Source of the DNA: Cristatella mucedo
Lineage: Eukaryota > Bryozoa > Phylactolaemata > Cristatellidae
Assembly: GCA_009760855.2 (NCBI GenBank)
Contig: WPIO01000127.1
Span: forward strand, 793,501-857,500
Direction of reading: 5' to 3'
DNA length: 64,000 nucleotides
The notes under the pieces are model-generated. The model saw only the letters and a program-made list of their open reading frames with translations, was not told where the DNA came from and ran no database searches. Position 1 is the stretch's first letter. Every line of letters starts with the position of its first letter. Both the position numbers and the translations under genes were made by a program. Below are positions 12,092 to 24,612 of this stretch, piece by piece.

Positions 12092-12607
12092 TGGGCCAGC
12101 ATTTCTGCTTTACATCTTTGTTGCCTTTCATCATTAAGCAGAGTAGAGCATCCTACCGTATCCTCGAAAGCACCTGCGTCTAGAGGCATGCCGATTCCGT
12201 TGCCATACTGACGCGAGACGGCTGCTACCTTTCCGCAGATGCTCGCACCACGTACGAACACTGTCATGTTAGTGACCAGCATCGGCCAGCACGAGTGCTG
12301 TGGACGGCCGGGGCTCGGGCTCGTCGCCCGTCAATGAGTCTCTTCAGTGTGTAAGAGCCACGCCTCTTACACATAGCGCTGCATGCCGGGTTGGCTTCAT
12401 TATCTCCGACTGATGGGCAGCCCTAACGGGGGGGGGGGGCTTACGATGAGCGTTTCCCTGGGATTGATCTGCTGGAGTGGCAGCACCGATACAGCCGAAA
12501 TAAGAAAGTGATCCGCCGCACGGCGGGCCGTGTGCCGCCATTGGCGAGACACACAGGTGCCTCGCTGAGCTTCGTAAGGCAGAAATCCGTGGCAACGAGG
12601 AAGCGAG
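12092..12607 (+). repeat. Recent 516 bp duplication, copy 1
   Basis: Matches 14246 to 14760 almost base for base (one G/A change near 12123 and a G-run of 12 against 11). Limits: TGGGCCAGC ... GGAAGCGAG. Contains a perfect hairpin at 12348 to 12373. No terminal inverted repeats. Confidence 0.95.
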
Positions 12608-13810
12608 AGATTGCTGGAGCTTTTCCCGATTTGCCCGCGCCGCCGCGCTGCAGTTATGAGCGTGGAGTCCGTCCGCACTTCTTCTTTTGAGCGCAGCCCT
12701 AATAGCGACAGTGCATTCCACGTTCTGGAAGTTTCTTGAATGCTCCTGCTTTTCCTAATCCCAAAAATACCCAGCCATGGCTGAGCGACATGTGCAGCCA
12801 ACTGAGAACCTTGCTCAAAGCTGCATCGCCGCACTAGGCTTCCGCATCCGGACGAGCTCTAGCAGCAAGGACATGATGCTGCCAGAGGCTGACCGCTCCC
12901 AACCCGTCCCGCCCCGCCCCGTGTCGTTTGATGTCCTGCATGCATGGTCCGGCGAGAAATAATAATGGTAAATCATTTGTGCAGACTCTTAAGCGAATCA
13001 AGTCTCTTCTGAGCGCGTCTCTCTTGGCTGAAAGAGAAGCGAAGTGAAAATCGCGAAGCAGCAAACAGTCGCAGCTTCTATACGGGATGGACGAAGTATG
13101 TCGGCCGTAGGTCCGATGAAATCCAAAAGAAAAAGTAATTCGTTTCGACTCAGTAAGCATCAGAGATCATGATTAGGTCTAAACTTACTATAACCAGTCG
13201 AGGGGCAGCTGTGGGATCAAAATGGCTGCACTTCGGAACTAGTGGAAAGCCCGGTCTGCCTACGAGCTAATGGAGCAGTGGGGGTCCGGAAGTGGCTACG
13301 TCACCCTATCCACTCAGTTTTCCGTCCGACCTGACCTCGCGGGTAGAAAGCTACATAGCAACGCTAGCCATTATTCTAAAGGTTTTTATGCTCCGACAAA
13401 GCAAAATGCACTACCTCGTCCAGAGGCTTGGTGGTATACCGCTGACTGAGAGCTATCTAGGACTGCTAAGTGGAAGCTTGAAGGGCCATTCAATGGGTCA
13501 GGACTGACTGTTCATCGATTGGAATACGAGCGTTGACGCAGGGCCATACCAGTATATTCTAGCTACGGTAATGTCTAGCTTCTATAATAGCATGCGTAAA
13601 TCGTAGGTCCGCATACCAAAAATGCTTACGTCTAACACCAAAAGCTCGCCTAAGTCCGTTGAGAGAGTCAAGGTCAGAGAACCAAGGTCGGGCCGCTTGG
13701 GAGCCAGCCTGACGGCTCTGCAGGGGTGTCACCGTAGCTAGCGATCCTCTCGGGGATCTAGCGTGGATCGCTTTCCATTTCGCTCCATTGAAAGAGAGAT
13801 CGACAAAGTC
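12608..13810. other. Non-coding stretch between duplication and 10 bp repeat
   Basis: Several minus-strand ORFs but no family match or phased splice pair. Probably gene C intron if that gene is real. Confidence 0.35.
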
Positions 13811-13903
13811 GAGGTCAGTCGAGGTCAGTCGAGGTCAGTCGAGGTCAGTCGAGGTCAGTCGAGGTCAGTCGAGGTCAGTCGAGGTCAGTCGAGGTCAGTC
13901 GAG
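13811..13903 (+). repeat. 10 bp tandem repeat (GAGGTCAGTC)9
   Basis: Nine perfect copies plus GAG. The lack of variation points to recent expansion. Confidence 0.95.
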
Positions 13904-14245
13904 GGCATATCCCGAGTTGGTGACATCCCCAATCGACTCCTAATCCTCCATATATAGCTTTGCCTCAACGTTCACCTTCAAGTTTGCAGCTGTTGAAACC
14001 CAAAATTGATAATCTGTCAAAGAATACGACTAGCCCTGTAGATCCAACAGTGACATATACCCAGCCATCCGCGTGCTAGGTCGGCAAGACAAGGGCTGCC
14101 GAGATCATTGTTGCCACCGAGTTGTAAGGGCTGCGGAGCGGTTATGTAATATTCTACGATTAGGCGGCATTGAAGCCGAGATCTTTTAATTGGCTGTTTA
14201 CTTTTTACTGAAGACTTGGAGCCAGGCAATGTTTTACTTTAAAGG

Positions 14246-14760
14246 TGGGCCAGCATTTCTGCTTTACATCTTTGTTACCTTTCATCATTAAGCAGAGTAG
14301 AGCATCCTACCGTATCCTCGAAAGCACCTGCGTCTAGAGGCATGCCGATTCCGTTGCCATACTGACGCGAGACGGCTGCTACCTTTCCGCAGATGCTCGC
14401 ACCACGTACGAACACTGTCATGTTAGTGACCAGCATCGGCCAGCACGAGTGCTGTGGACGGCCGGGGCTCGGGCTCGTCGCCCGTCAATGAGTCTCTTCA
14501 GTGTGTAAGAGCCACGCCTCTTACACATAGCGCTGCATGCCGGGTTGGCTTCATTATCTCCGACTGATGGGCAGCCCTAACGGGGGGGGGGGCTTACGAT
14601 GAGCGTTTCCCTGGGATTGATCTGCTGGAGTGGCAGCACCGATACAGCCGAAATAAGAAAGTGATCCGCCGCACGGCGGGCCGTGTGCCGCCATTGGCGA
14701 GACACACAGGTGCCTCGCTGAGCTTCGTAAGGCAGAAATCCGTGGCAACGAGGAAGCGAG
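14246..14760 (+). repeat. Recent 515 bp duplication, copy 2
   Basis: Direct-orientation partner of 12092 to 12607, 2.15 kb away, with unrelated flanks on both sides. Hairpin at 14502 to 14527. Confidence 0.95.
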
Positions 14761-15552
14761 TCAGCAGCATAACTTTGTCTAGAGTCTAGACTTTAAGCGA
14801 GGCAGTGTTGCGCTCTAGGCTTATAGCCGTGCGGCGTGACCCCCCCCCTTCCCTCACCCACACGAGCCTTTACGCCTGTCAGCAGTTCGCTCGAGCTGTG
14901 GACGCCGTGCGAGAGTTGCTGTACGCGATTATTGATGCTATTGGCGCATCCAGCCCTCCGTGGCTATCGAATGAGCTGCTCTACTGTATGGACAAAGACT
15001 TCTTGTCATAAAGTACGAATCTTCGTTACCGACGAGCTGTGCCACTGTCGGCATGCGCATTCGCGTCCATTTACGCTTCGGCTGCATTGAGTCTCCGGCC
15101 GTTATTCTAAGGCACAGCGCTTCGTCACCTGTGTTTGTAGCACCCAGACAAGGGCCAGGTACCTTGCCGAGCACTGTGTTTGCGATGCTTTCTACATCTG
15201 TCCGGGTGCAAAGGCCGCTACACTAAGTTTGTATACCATCTTCTGTCCCATTCTAAATAGCCTACATGCTATGACGTGCAACATAACTAACGACATAAAT
15301 AGAACCTTTGTATCCTTCCAAGAGGCTATTTTCATGCCTCATATTGCCACGTCCAAACTAGACGCGGAGAACACGTACTCGTGTACCAATGAGTGCCTTC
15401 GAACCTCGGCATAGCGGTGCGAAGACTCCTATTTCTGAGGCCGCAGCACCGCCAGGGTGGCATAACCTACGGAACAGAGTTGTATACGCCTCGCAGCGGG
15501 AATTATCGTCACACGATGGTATGGTATCGAGGAGTAAGGATCTAAGGCTAAA
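14761..15552. other. Non-coding stretch, nothing recognised
   Basis: No repeat or exon identified. C-run at 14840. Confidence 0.35.
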
Positions 15553-16268
15553 AATTGGTCCATGCATTCGTGACATCCCGTCTCGACTTCTGCAATTCAC
15601 TGCTCGCTGGCCTACCGGCATGTGCGATCAGGCAATTGCAGCTGGTGCAAAACTCCGCAGCTAGGCTTTTTTGTCGTGAGCGTCGCAGTTGCCACATTAC
15701 TCCACTTCTCGCCGACCTGCACTGGATACCAGTCAAGCAACGGATTGAATTCAAGGTTTTGGTCGCTCACTTTTAGGTCCCTTTATTCTATGGCTCCAGC
15801 CTATTTCTCAGATATTCTACCCCATCGGGCCAAGCATCGTATCACCGCTTTTCGGAATCCAACAGTCTAGAAATACCTCGTACAAACCTTAGATCCTGTG
15901 GAGACCGTGCATTTAGTTCATATGCTCCCAAAGCCTGGAACTCCCTCCCGACCTGCGTCAGAACATCCCCTGACCTGACCACATTTAAAAAGAATTTAAA
16001 AACACACCTATTTAGGACAGCATTTAGTGGGTCCCTGTGATTCGTCCTTGATGTGCTTATGCGTGCTGACACTGTGCATGCTGCCACTAACCACATTTGC
16101 ATGCTGACCCTGTGCATGTCACCCCTAATTATGTTATTCATTTTGTTTGTTTATCAAGCATGATTTTACTCACCATTCAATTGCATTTCCATTTGCAGCA
16201 AATGTAAAGCACCTAGAGAGAGATTGAGTTCTCTGAGGGCGCTCTATCAAGTGCATTATTATTATTAA
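15553..16268 (+). mobile_element. L2 family A, 5'-truncated copy
   Basis: Starts at [20 protein letters not shown] and is nearly identical to the 3' part of the 9636 copy; ends with the hairpin tail and ATT repeats. One frameshift near 15776. Confidence 0.85.
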
Positions 16269-16756
16269 AAAAGTAGAACATAAAAAAGCAGTACCAGATA
16301 ATTAGTTCCTAAAAGTAGTAACTAAATGAGGTATTTTTAATTGTCAAATTTATTATTGAAACTGATGGTATTAATATCATTGCACCTTGAGAATAAGACT
16401 ATATAGAATGTAATTCTGAACATTTCTGTGCGCTTGAAAGTGAGGGAGATTCTAAAGATATGCATGTCCCTCATAAATCTCTCGTTTGTCCCTGCCGGTA
16501 GTGGCTAGCACAGTTGGTTGTACAATTCCGTATATCGAGGCTGTCCGGGGTGTGTCGTTACGGGCACTCCACAAGCAGGCTATCGGCAAGAGAACGGTCC
16601 CTCGTCTTATTTTAACGAGTAACCGCTGCGTGCCGTTCAACCTGACTACGTGAGCTACGGCGGAAGGCTTTCCCTTCAAGCTGGCAAAGCTTGTGGCTAG
16701 TAAATAAGACGCCGCGTCGCGAGGATCTCTACTCGGCAGACTTCGCGGCCCTATTA

Positions 16757-16865
16757 ACTCTGCAGTCTCCGACTCCCTACTCTTCGCAGCCGCCTCTCCG
16801 ACTCCCTACTCTCTGCAGCCGCCTCTCCGACTCCCTACTCTTCGCAGCCCCCTTTCCGACTCCCT
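16757..16865 (+). repeat. Minisatellite, about 32 bp unit
   Basis: Three to four copies of CAGCCGCCTCTCCGACTCCC plus TACTCTTCG-type linker. Confidence 0.85.
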
Positions 16866-17019
16866 CACTCTATAAACGCTAATTTTTAAGTACGACGCTC
16901 TCGACAAGCCGGCTTCGTACGTCACTGCAGAGGAAGCGAGTGCGTGCGATTGCGGCGGAGCGTTCGCTAAACCCGGAAAGTCTAATTAAGTAAAGAAATG
17001 AAACGCGAGCTACGCTAAA

Positions 17020-17456
17020 TCTGCTTGGCGCCGTGGACGAGCACCGATCGGTGGCGGCGCGGAGCGCCGTGCGGCGACGGCGAAAGCAGCTACCGCTTGC
17101 AGACGCGGGTGTGGCAGCTGCCGCTTGCAGACGTAGGCGTGGCCGCTGGCGTGCTTCCCCGTGTGGGCGCGCGCTCGCGCGCGGGCCCGCCTGCGGCCGG
17201 CCGCGCTCCGCCTGAGAACCTGCTTCCGCAGAGGCGAGACATCAGAGCCGAGAGCCGCAGCGGGTCACGCTCGGTCTCGCGGTCGCCGCGGCGGCCGCGG
17301 CGACCGCTCGAGAGCGCTGGTGTGTTAGCATTTCACTAATTGCCGCGTTACGATCGAAGCCGTAGCTGGCGCGTCCGTCCCGAGGGCATCGATTGTCTAG
17401 GGTCGCCGGCGGCGCGTACCGACGCTCGAGCCGCTGACCAGAGGCACTGGGCGTCC

Positions 17457-17494
<38 letters not shown>

Positions 17495-17970
17495 ACGCCG
17501 ACGCCGTCGCCGTGCGTTAGCGGCCCTCCGCGGTATGGGCATTTCTCCGCGGCAGCCGCGAGCACTCAGGCGCTTGGGTCAGTGAGCGGTCAGCTATCCG
17601 GCTCGGAGCGGCTTCGGAGCTGCCGCCGTAGCCACAGCCGCCGTCGCCGTCGCCGCAACAGTTCCGTGCCGTCGCATCGTCGTCGCGCCACGCCTACGCC
17701 ACGCCTACGCCACGCCTACGTCACACCCCAGTCCGCGTATTGACGCCGGGTCTTCGATGTCGCTGCGCCTTCCGCCTGTCGCCGAACAGGCGGGCGGAGT
17801 GGGGCGGCGGCGGGAGCGAGGACGAGGCACCGGCCTCGCTCCCGCACCGGCCTCATAAAGGGAGAGCACCGTCCGCTGAGCGCCGCCCACGCTCGACGCG
17901 ACGCCACCCGCGGCGGCAGCGGCATGGGCGGCCGCTGAAACCCCCCCCCGCCCGCTCGGCACTGGTCCGC
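17020..17970. other. CpG-dense GC-rich block, no firm exon
   Basis: Rich in CpG with a (CCG)n run (17461 to 17493). ORFs in all frames are compositional. May be a promoter CpG island or part of the gene C intron. Confidence 0.4.
17685..17724 (+). repeat. 11 bp tandem repeat (CACGCCTACGC)
   Basis: About 3.5 copies within a CpG-dense block. Confidence 0.85.
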
Positions 17971-18165
17971 GCTAAACTAAACTGGTTCTATCATCATTAA
18001 ATTAGTGAAATGTTCCTACCCTGCAATTATGGCAATAGATGCAGCAAGGCAGCAGAGGTCAGTTTGATGAGCTGGAAGGCATGCAGGAGAGACCAAAGCA
18101 CACGTGTACAGCTATCTACGAATGAAAGGCCAGATTTCGCTTAGGGATTACATAGGCAAGAGGGA

Positions 18166-18167
18166 GG

Positions 18168-18250
<83 letters not shown>
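18166..18250 (+). repeat. (TA)n microsatellite
   Basis: TA repeats with two TACATA interruptions. Confidence 0.95.
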
Positions 18251-18251
<1 letters not shown>

Positions 18252-18537
18252 CGCCGGCGGAGCCTCCGCGGCCCGCTGTCGCAGTGCGGCCGAGGGCGTT
18301 GGCTGCTAGCAATCGAATCGCTGGATACCCACCGCGGCTACTGCCCTCGACCAGCGGCCCGGGATCACGGCAAGCGGCTGTTCGCTGCTTTGAGCAAAGG
18401 CACGACGGTATACTTTATATTATATAAGAGCACGACGGACGGTTCGCCTCGCCTCGGATAACTGTGCCGACAGCAGTGCCGATCGCTGTCCGCACAGACT
18501 TTGCTTCGGCCGTGAGAATTGTCCTGTGTGTGTGCGT

Positions 18538-18645
18538 TTCTAACCAACCTCAAATCCAGTGTAGACCGTACGTTTCAGTTTCTATGCTAATGAAGCATGG
18601 AATTTCCTCCCGACTGAAGTCCTTCTGCCAGACCTGCCGTCTGCG
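18538..18645 (+). mobile_element. L2 family A fragment, diverged
   Basis: ACCAACCTCAAATCCAGTGT...GAAGCATGGAATTTCCTCCC matches the region for TNLKSFGDRAF...AWNSLP. About 100 bp only. Confidence 0.5.
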
Positions 18646-18929
18646 ATGGTGCATATTTGTGTCCGAGCCGTTCCAAATGCACCGAAATCTATGAGACTTC
18701 GTGAAAGGGTTAAGTCCATCATTAGTGACGCCATTTCGGTATTAATGAGCTGCAGAGTGCCGGTCCGAGTAACTAGGCGCGTTCGAGACACGAGGCCTTT
18801 GAGGCCTTGCTGAGCAGCCCCGCTGATTCCGCTTTCAGCTGCTGAAAGCCGTTTCGCCGAATGTATCGTTGGGTCCTCTCCTGGTCGCGTTCCATCATCC
18901 GGAGAGTTACGGCCGGCCGGCGTTACTCG

Positions 18930-19975
18930 CCTTACAGACAGCAGAGCATGGGCGCCACTGTCGCCTTGCGCACATGCCAAGCTGTCGCCCTGGGGGCGGT
19001 GGCAATGGTGGTGACAGCGGTGGGGGAGGGAGGCGGCCTGCGGCGGCTCCACTACTCGCCCGCCGGCTGCTCGCGACTCGCGGGGCGCGGCGCGGCGCTC
19101 GCGCGCCTAGGCGCCCACATGACATGTCACGTGACAACTCGTCCCCCGTCCCACCCATGCCCGCGATGCTTAGGCAATGCGCAGGCAACTGCTCGTGGCT
19201 GCAGCCACCGTGACGACTCGTACGTTACTTTTTGCCTTATGGATTACGACCTTTACCTTGCCTGGACCGACCTGTCGCGGTGGAGGATGGGAGAGCTTAA
19301 CGATGGGCGTTCCCACTTCCGGCAGGGCCGCCCGAGTCGAGGCGGCTGAGTCCCGGAGCCCTGACGCCTCGTTCTCTGAGCACCCGGGGGACGGCGGCGG
19401 CGGGGGGGGGGCCGAGACGCGCAGCGCGCTCGCGCGAGCACGAGGGCGATGCCGAGGCTACGAGAGAAACGACGTCGAGGCGACGAGAGGAACCGCCGCT
19501 ACGATGCCGGCGCTACGAGAGAAACGACGTCGAGGCGACGAGAGGAACCGCCGCTACACGATGCCGGCGCTACGAGACGCCGAGGATTCGATGCCGAGTC
19601 TACGAGAACCGCCGCCGCTGCGCCCAGTGCAGCGGCGGCGGCTCTCGCCAGCGCGGCCTGCGCGCCTCTGCGGAGGCGGCGGCGCACTTTCGCACGCGCC
19701 CACGCGGGCGAGCGATGCGGCCCGATGCTGGCCCGGGAGCTTTCTGCCCGAGGTGGCGCCTCGCGCGAGCGAGCGCGCGCGCAGGTCGCCGCGCTCAGTC
19801 CGCGCGAGCGCTGAAGAGAGACTGGGCGCGGCAAAGAGCGAGAGTGGGGAGATAAGCCGCGCGTCGCGAGGCGGCCGCTCAGGGCCGCCGCGAGCTCACC
19901 TTGGTTCGCAGGCGCCGCACGCCGGCTCGGCTAGGTTCGCGCCGCGGCGCGATGCGGCGATGGCGCGGTGCTCAC
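18930..19975. other. CpG-dense block downstream of gene C membrane exon
   Basis: High GC with Arg/Ala-rich ORFs on both strands. No exon could be phased with the gene C donor at 19976. Confidence 0.35.
19454..19575 (+). repeat. Tandem repeat, about 54 bp unit
   Basis: GCTACGAGAGAAACGACGTC...GGAACCGCCGCTAC occurs twice, followed by diverged pieces. CpG-dense, just downstream of the gene C membrane exon. Confidence 0.8.
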
Positions 19976-20313
19976 CGTCTTTATGATTCCGAGCAGGTCC
20001 ACCAGCTGCACGCAGCACTCGTCGCTTCGCTCCGACCGCCACGACTCGACGACCGTGGCGGCGACGTCGCACGGAAGGCACACCTTGCCGCGGCTCGCGC
20101 GCGCCGCGACCAGCTCGCTCGCCGCCTCCTCGTAGCGCCGCACCGCGTACGACGCCATGATGATGCATGTCAGGCCCGTGACAAGACTGGCCGCGCTCAG
20201 CCACAGGACGGCTCCGCCGCCGCCGCCGGTCGACAGCGGCTGCCGCCGGCGGGGCGGCCAGACGCCGGCGCCGACGCGCCCGCGGTCGCGCGAGCGGCAG
20301 ACCGCACAGCAGA

Positions 20314-20352
<39 letters not shown>

Positions 20353-20572
20353 CGGCCTCCTCGGACGCGGTCGCCGGCGCTGCATCGGAGGTGTCCGCGC
20401 CGTCCAAGCGGCCGCTTTCGCCGTCCGTAGGCGTATCCGGCGCTCCGACGCTGCCGCCGCCGCCGCCTGCCGGCAGCAGAGGATTGTCCGTGCCGAACGC
20501 TCCGCTGTTCGTCGCTACCGACGACGACTGCGCAGACTTGACCAGGCTGGCGGCCATGTGCGAAACTTCCAT
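19976..20572 (-). CDS. Gene C membrane exon: type II TNF-ligand-like N-terminus
   Basis: From ATG at 20572 (context GCGGCCATGG, in-frame TAG 18 nt upstream) to the donor AAGACG|GTGAGC: 597 nt, 199 codons, phase 0 like the membrane exons of A and B. The peptide has a Ser/Gly/Asp-rich head, a polyglycine run (about 75 to 86) from a GCC repeat, a Cys cluster VCCAVC (87 to 92), an Arg patch (108 to 110) and one membrane span (about 121 to 144, AVLWLSAASLVTGLTCIIMA). A stalk-like acidic/Cys segment follows. An acceptor at 20466/20467 (TGCTGCCGGCAG|GC, phase 1) would instead join it to the possible exon at 28744 to 28978. TNF identity is inferred from architecture and cluster position; no THD of this gene is in view. 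Confidence 0.5.
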
Positions 20573-20599
20573 GGCCGCCGCCTGTCGCGCGCCGTTCTA

Positions 20600-21687
20600 A
20601 GCCGCTCGGGGCTAGCGAAAAGCGAGCACGGCGAGGTCGAGGTGGCGGCGGCGGCCTACTAAATACCGGTGGTCGAGTTCGGAAATAGCCGCTGGTCGAT
20701 GGGTCACGTGGCGCTCGATCGATGGCGGCGCGCGGCATGGGACGAAATTCGGTCGCGCCCGTAGTCATTTGAAGCTCCATTTACCGCCCGGCGCCAGTGC
20801 AATATGGGGGCATGTCTATTTCGGTGCTCATAACCCTGCGCATTAATTGCGAGCAGAGTTCAGGAGACATTTAAAGCGATCGACCCGTTCGAGGCAGCTC
20901 CGACCGCTTTTTTTTTTAGATAGACAAGCAAACAAGCGGTGCAGCTACGACCGCTTTTAAAACCGCCGATGCGCGTGCGCAGTAATGGCCGCCGACAAGC
21001 GGAGGCGAATCGTCCTCTTTCCTTCCGCGATACTCACGAAGGCGGACTACCCGGAGAGTTCGCGGGCTAAGAGGGTGCGCTGTGAGAGTGCGATTCTGAC
21101 TAGGCAGCCACCGAAAAACGCCCTTAACAAAGAGAAGCCGCTATCGGCGGCGGCGGCTATCGGCGGCGGCGGCTATCGGCGCTGCTTTCAGTGCTGATAG
21201 GTGTCCTTTAAGTCCTCGGCGGCCATCGTGGTGAGGATCACGCGGGCCGTCCGAAGCAAATAATCCTGCTTTGCGCGCGGCGGCCGGCGCGTTGGGTGCT
21301 TAACTGGTCTGCAGCGTGCTCGCCTGGCAAGGTGACGATCGCGCTTGACACTTGACGCCCTTGAAGCCCTTGACGTGTGCGCGACGACAATCGCTGACGA
21401 CGACAATCCAGCTACTTGATTGGCGATTTTTTTGAGAATCACATCAAACGGCAAGTCAGCAGCTATTTTGTCACCTCTTTCGGGAGGTGTATCTCTAAGT
21501 AATAAGCAATTTAACTGTTCACGCTCTTGCCTCTTGCACCGCATGCTTTGCAAACTTAGTCTGATTCATTTGAAGTCCGCTACCTTTTGTCGTTTGGTCC
21601 GCGTCCTTGCTAGACAGACACGGGTGCCAAGCATAGATTAGCCGACCAAGCGAAAAGCGGCATTTATACCGCGACAGAAGAATAATG
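20600..21687. other. Region upstream of gene C membrane exon
   Basis: GC content drops after 20.8 kb. Contains a short (GGCGGCGGCTATC)n repeat at 21145 to 21180. No exon supported. Confidence 0.35.
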
Positions 21688-21930
21688 ATAATATATTTGC
21701 TATAGTGCCCCAGAAAACCCAGTCTCTTTCTCAGCACTTTACATTTGCTGTAGAGGAAAAATTATCGAATGGTTAATATGAGTATACTCAATGAACAGTA
21801 AGGATAACACGGTTAGGGGTGACATGCACAGTTTCAGCAGGCAAGTGTGGTTAGTGGCAGCATGCACAATGCCAGCCACGCATAAGCGCATGAAGGACGA
21901 ATTGCATGGACCCACTAAATTCGTAGCCTT
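21688..21930 (-). mobile_element. L2 family A 3' tail, antisense
   Basis: Reverse complement of the tail hairpin and 3' UTR (GTTAGGGGTGACATGCACAG, GACCCACTAAATTCG). Non-coding. Confidence 0.75.
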
Positions 21931-22449
21931 AGCTGAGGCGATCATCCCGCTTGCAATTAGCAATAAAGGCTTTTCTGTTGCATGACCTAAACCCTCGACC
22001 CCGATCGTGAAGATCAATCGCCGAATCGCCGAAAGCTAGGCTAGATCTTCGCTCCTGTTTCTTCGCAGCGTACGCCTATTGTTGTCAAAGCGTCCATTTG
22101 TTTCTTACACCCCGACCCCGCCGACCCCAACTACCGACGACGAATTTATGTTCCGATTTCACTCGATGGGAAACCGTCGAGGTCTTGTCGAACATAAACT
22201 CTTGTCTTTGCGCAATAAGTCTTCATTAATTGAAGCTCTGGCCTTGCCTAGCCAAAAATCTTGCTGGTCTTGTCCCCACCACACTTATAAGAGTTTTTCA
22301 GTTCCCCATAATCTGAATGAAAATGAAAGTGAATGAAAATCACGGCTCAGCCACTGAGTGAGAAAGAAAGGCTTGCTGATTCAGCAGCTTCTTTTGTGTA
22401 GCGACAGAAGAGCCTTTATAGCCACCACCACCGCTCGCAGCGACAATTG

Positions 22450-22548
22450 AGGATCGCGCCTACCGCAGGATTAGAGCCCACGTGACCTCGAGACCGAGGT
22501 CGTGCAAAGCAACCGCCTTACCAGGTGTGCCGTCACGGCTCACCAAGA
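22450..22548 (-). mobile_element. Possible tRNA-like SINE head
   Basis: The minus strand reads ACCTGGTAAGGCGGTTGC (A-box-like) and GTCACGTGGGCTCTAATCCT (B-box-like), spaced as in a tRNA. No L2-like tail was seen. Confidence 0.35.
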
Positions 22549-23204
22549 AGAGGGCGACAGGCCGCGCGCGTAGCGATCGTCGGCCTCTACGTTTGGGCCG
22601 CAGCACGTCTGTCGCTGTGTGAGAGCGGCTCAGGTCAAGGACGAGAGACGAGTAGAGCTCGTGGCCTCGCGCCGGCTACGGCGTGAGAGCTATCGCGTGT
22701 ATCGCACGTATCCCGAAAGATCCGTCCAATCGACGCGCCGAGAGAGCGGCCTGAGCGCGTTGCGAGTGTCTTTGGCGAGCGTCTGCGCACCCGCGCGCGC
22801 GCGTATTCAAAGCACCTTCTGCAGCTCGGTAACTTCGCTTCGAGGCTTGACAGTAATAACAACGGGCTGTTTGAATGGCGCCCTAAGAAAAAGTAAGCTC
22901 CATTCGAGCCCTTTAAAAGTCACTGCACGAAAATCGACGACGGCCGTTTATTGACATGCACGGTACAAAGCATGCAAAAGCAAACAGCGAGTATTGCTCA
23001 TGGTCCAGCGCGTGCTAAAGCAAACCTGATGACACTCAGCCAAACCGGTAAGTCAGCTCTACGCCTTTGAAGATTCACCGACTCTTGAACAGGTGTGCAC
23101 GTAAAGCATACTCGGACAAAAAGAGCCCGAGTTGATTGATGTGAAGGTCATATCGACCGGAAGGTAATGCTGACCGGCAAAGATGCGCCTCGCGTTGAGA
23201 TTTA

Positions 23205-23425
23205 AACGCTGAAAGGTAACTGCTGGCAGTAACCGTAGCCCGAAGCAGGTTGCAGACTTCCGGTGCAGGCGAGCTGAAGGGTCAATTGCCGATAGATTTC
23301 AATCAAGTGCTTGGAACGGTGAGATGATGACCAGATGCTGTGGAGCGAGTGGCGACAGGGAGCACTTTGCAGGAGTGAGTAGGTCCGATAGGTAGGCGGT
23401 AGCGAGCGAGCTATGCGGGCCACGT
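23205..23425 (-). mobile_element. L2 family A fragment, strongly diverged
   Basis: AGTAGGTCCGATAGGTAGGC and nearby text resemble antisense of the LAPAYLSDLL region. Weak match, approximate limits. Confidence 0.35.
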
Positions 23426-23811
23426 GTCACGTGCTTGTGAGGTGACATGACTGTTCGCTGCCCCTGACCTGGTTGCGCTTGTGAGAAAGACGGCGGGGAC
23501 CAGTTCTAGCCTCCGAAACCGCGTTTGCCTAAAGGCAGTCGGTCCTAGGTCGTAGGTCAACTAGTCGTGGCGAGCTGAAAACTTGCTTGCACTGTACCGA
23601 GCCTTAAAAAGAAAAGTCACCGCTGCCAGCTGAACACCCCGCCCCCCAGCAGCAGCCGGTGCCCGTCGCTGGCTTAATTTAGCGAACACTAGCCGAAACG
23701 CTGGCCGACAGCCATGGTTGTTGGCCGACAGCCACGGTAAGCCTCCGGCAGCCGTCGGGCGGCCAGCAGCAGCAGCCGCCGTCAGCGCCTCGCGGGCACG
23801 CACGGCAGCTG

Positions 23812-24612
23812 TCGTGTTCGACAGCTGCCTCAATTTCAAAAGCTTCATTCAGAAGACTGCCTCTACAGCTAGCCATCACATCCGCTCCCTATCCAAGATT
23901 AGAAGCTGTCTCCCACAGTGGCTTGTAAAAAATTTAACCAGCTCTTTAGTTCTGTCTCGGCTTGATTATTGTAATTCCCTTTTGGCTGGGCTACCAAAGA
24001 AAGCTATTATGCCACTACAGCGGACTATGAATATGGCTGCAAGGCTGGTCTTCAAGTCCCAGCGGTTTGAGCACGTGTCACCTTTGCTGAAAGAGCTAGG
24101 ATGGTTGCCGGTTGAGCAAAGGATACAGAACAAAGTTCTTACGCTGACCCACAAGGCCCGCCACGGCTTGGCTCCTTCGTACCTAGCTGAACTGCTGCAT
24201 CAGTTTCAGCCTGTTCGCGCCCTCAGGTCCTGTGTGGACAATAAATTAGCTGTCCCATTCCTCCGCTTAAAGACAGTTGGCGACAGAAGCTTTAGCTCTG
24301 CAGGTCCTAGACTGTGGTACTCGCTTCCACAATTCTTACGCAACGACATCTACTCTCCAACTGCCGACTATGGCACATCTTTTTCAGCGGTCCTGAACTG
24401 CTACTTCTATGCTACTCACTACCTCAACTGCTCTCCTGACTCTGCTATGCTTGCCACTTTCTCTTTGTTGCGTGAGACGAAGTCTGTTGGGTACCGAATG
24501 CGTACCGAAAGCCGCTTAGGCTGTGAGTACGCTATACAAAACTCTCCTGCGTAACACCCACATGGTCTTTATGACTTTGTGGAGTTACTGACGGAGATAG
24601 ATTACATTACGG
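23812..24612 (+). mobile_element. L2-clade LINE family B, 5'-truncated copy
   Basis: Open frame from FDSCLNFKSFIQKTASTASH through LPQWLVKNLTSSLVLSRLDY, RFEHVSPLLKELGWLPVEQR and DNKLAVPFLRLKTVGDRSFS to DYGTSFSAVLNCYF. The tail reads GTGGAGTTACTGACGGAGAT and ends in ATTAC repeats. Same domain order as family A but only distantly similar, with a different tail, so it is a separate family. The RT core is missing. It is the best preserved B copy in the window. Confidence 0.8.

Noticed and set aside
12005-12282. Minus ORF in the 516 bp duplication that could be a THD exon
   Set aside because: It lacks the Gly-Tyr-Tyr motif and the splice phases seen in genes A and B.
13811-13903. CRISPR-like array
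   Set aside because: Units are contiguous 10 bp repeats without spacers, in an animal genome.
16452-16679. Minus ORF beginning with PSAVAHVVRLNG, resembling a TNF first strand
   Set aside because: No phase-1 donor follows the motif and the rest does not resemble a THD. Probably coincidence.
19896-20780. 294-codon minus ORF overlapping the gene C membrane exon
   Set aside because: Arg-rich shadow frame. The other frame has the membrane span, a good start context and a donor.
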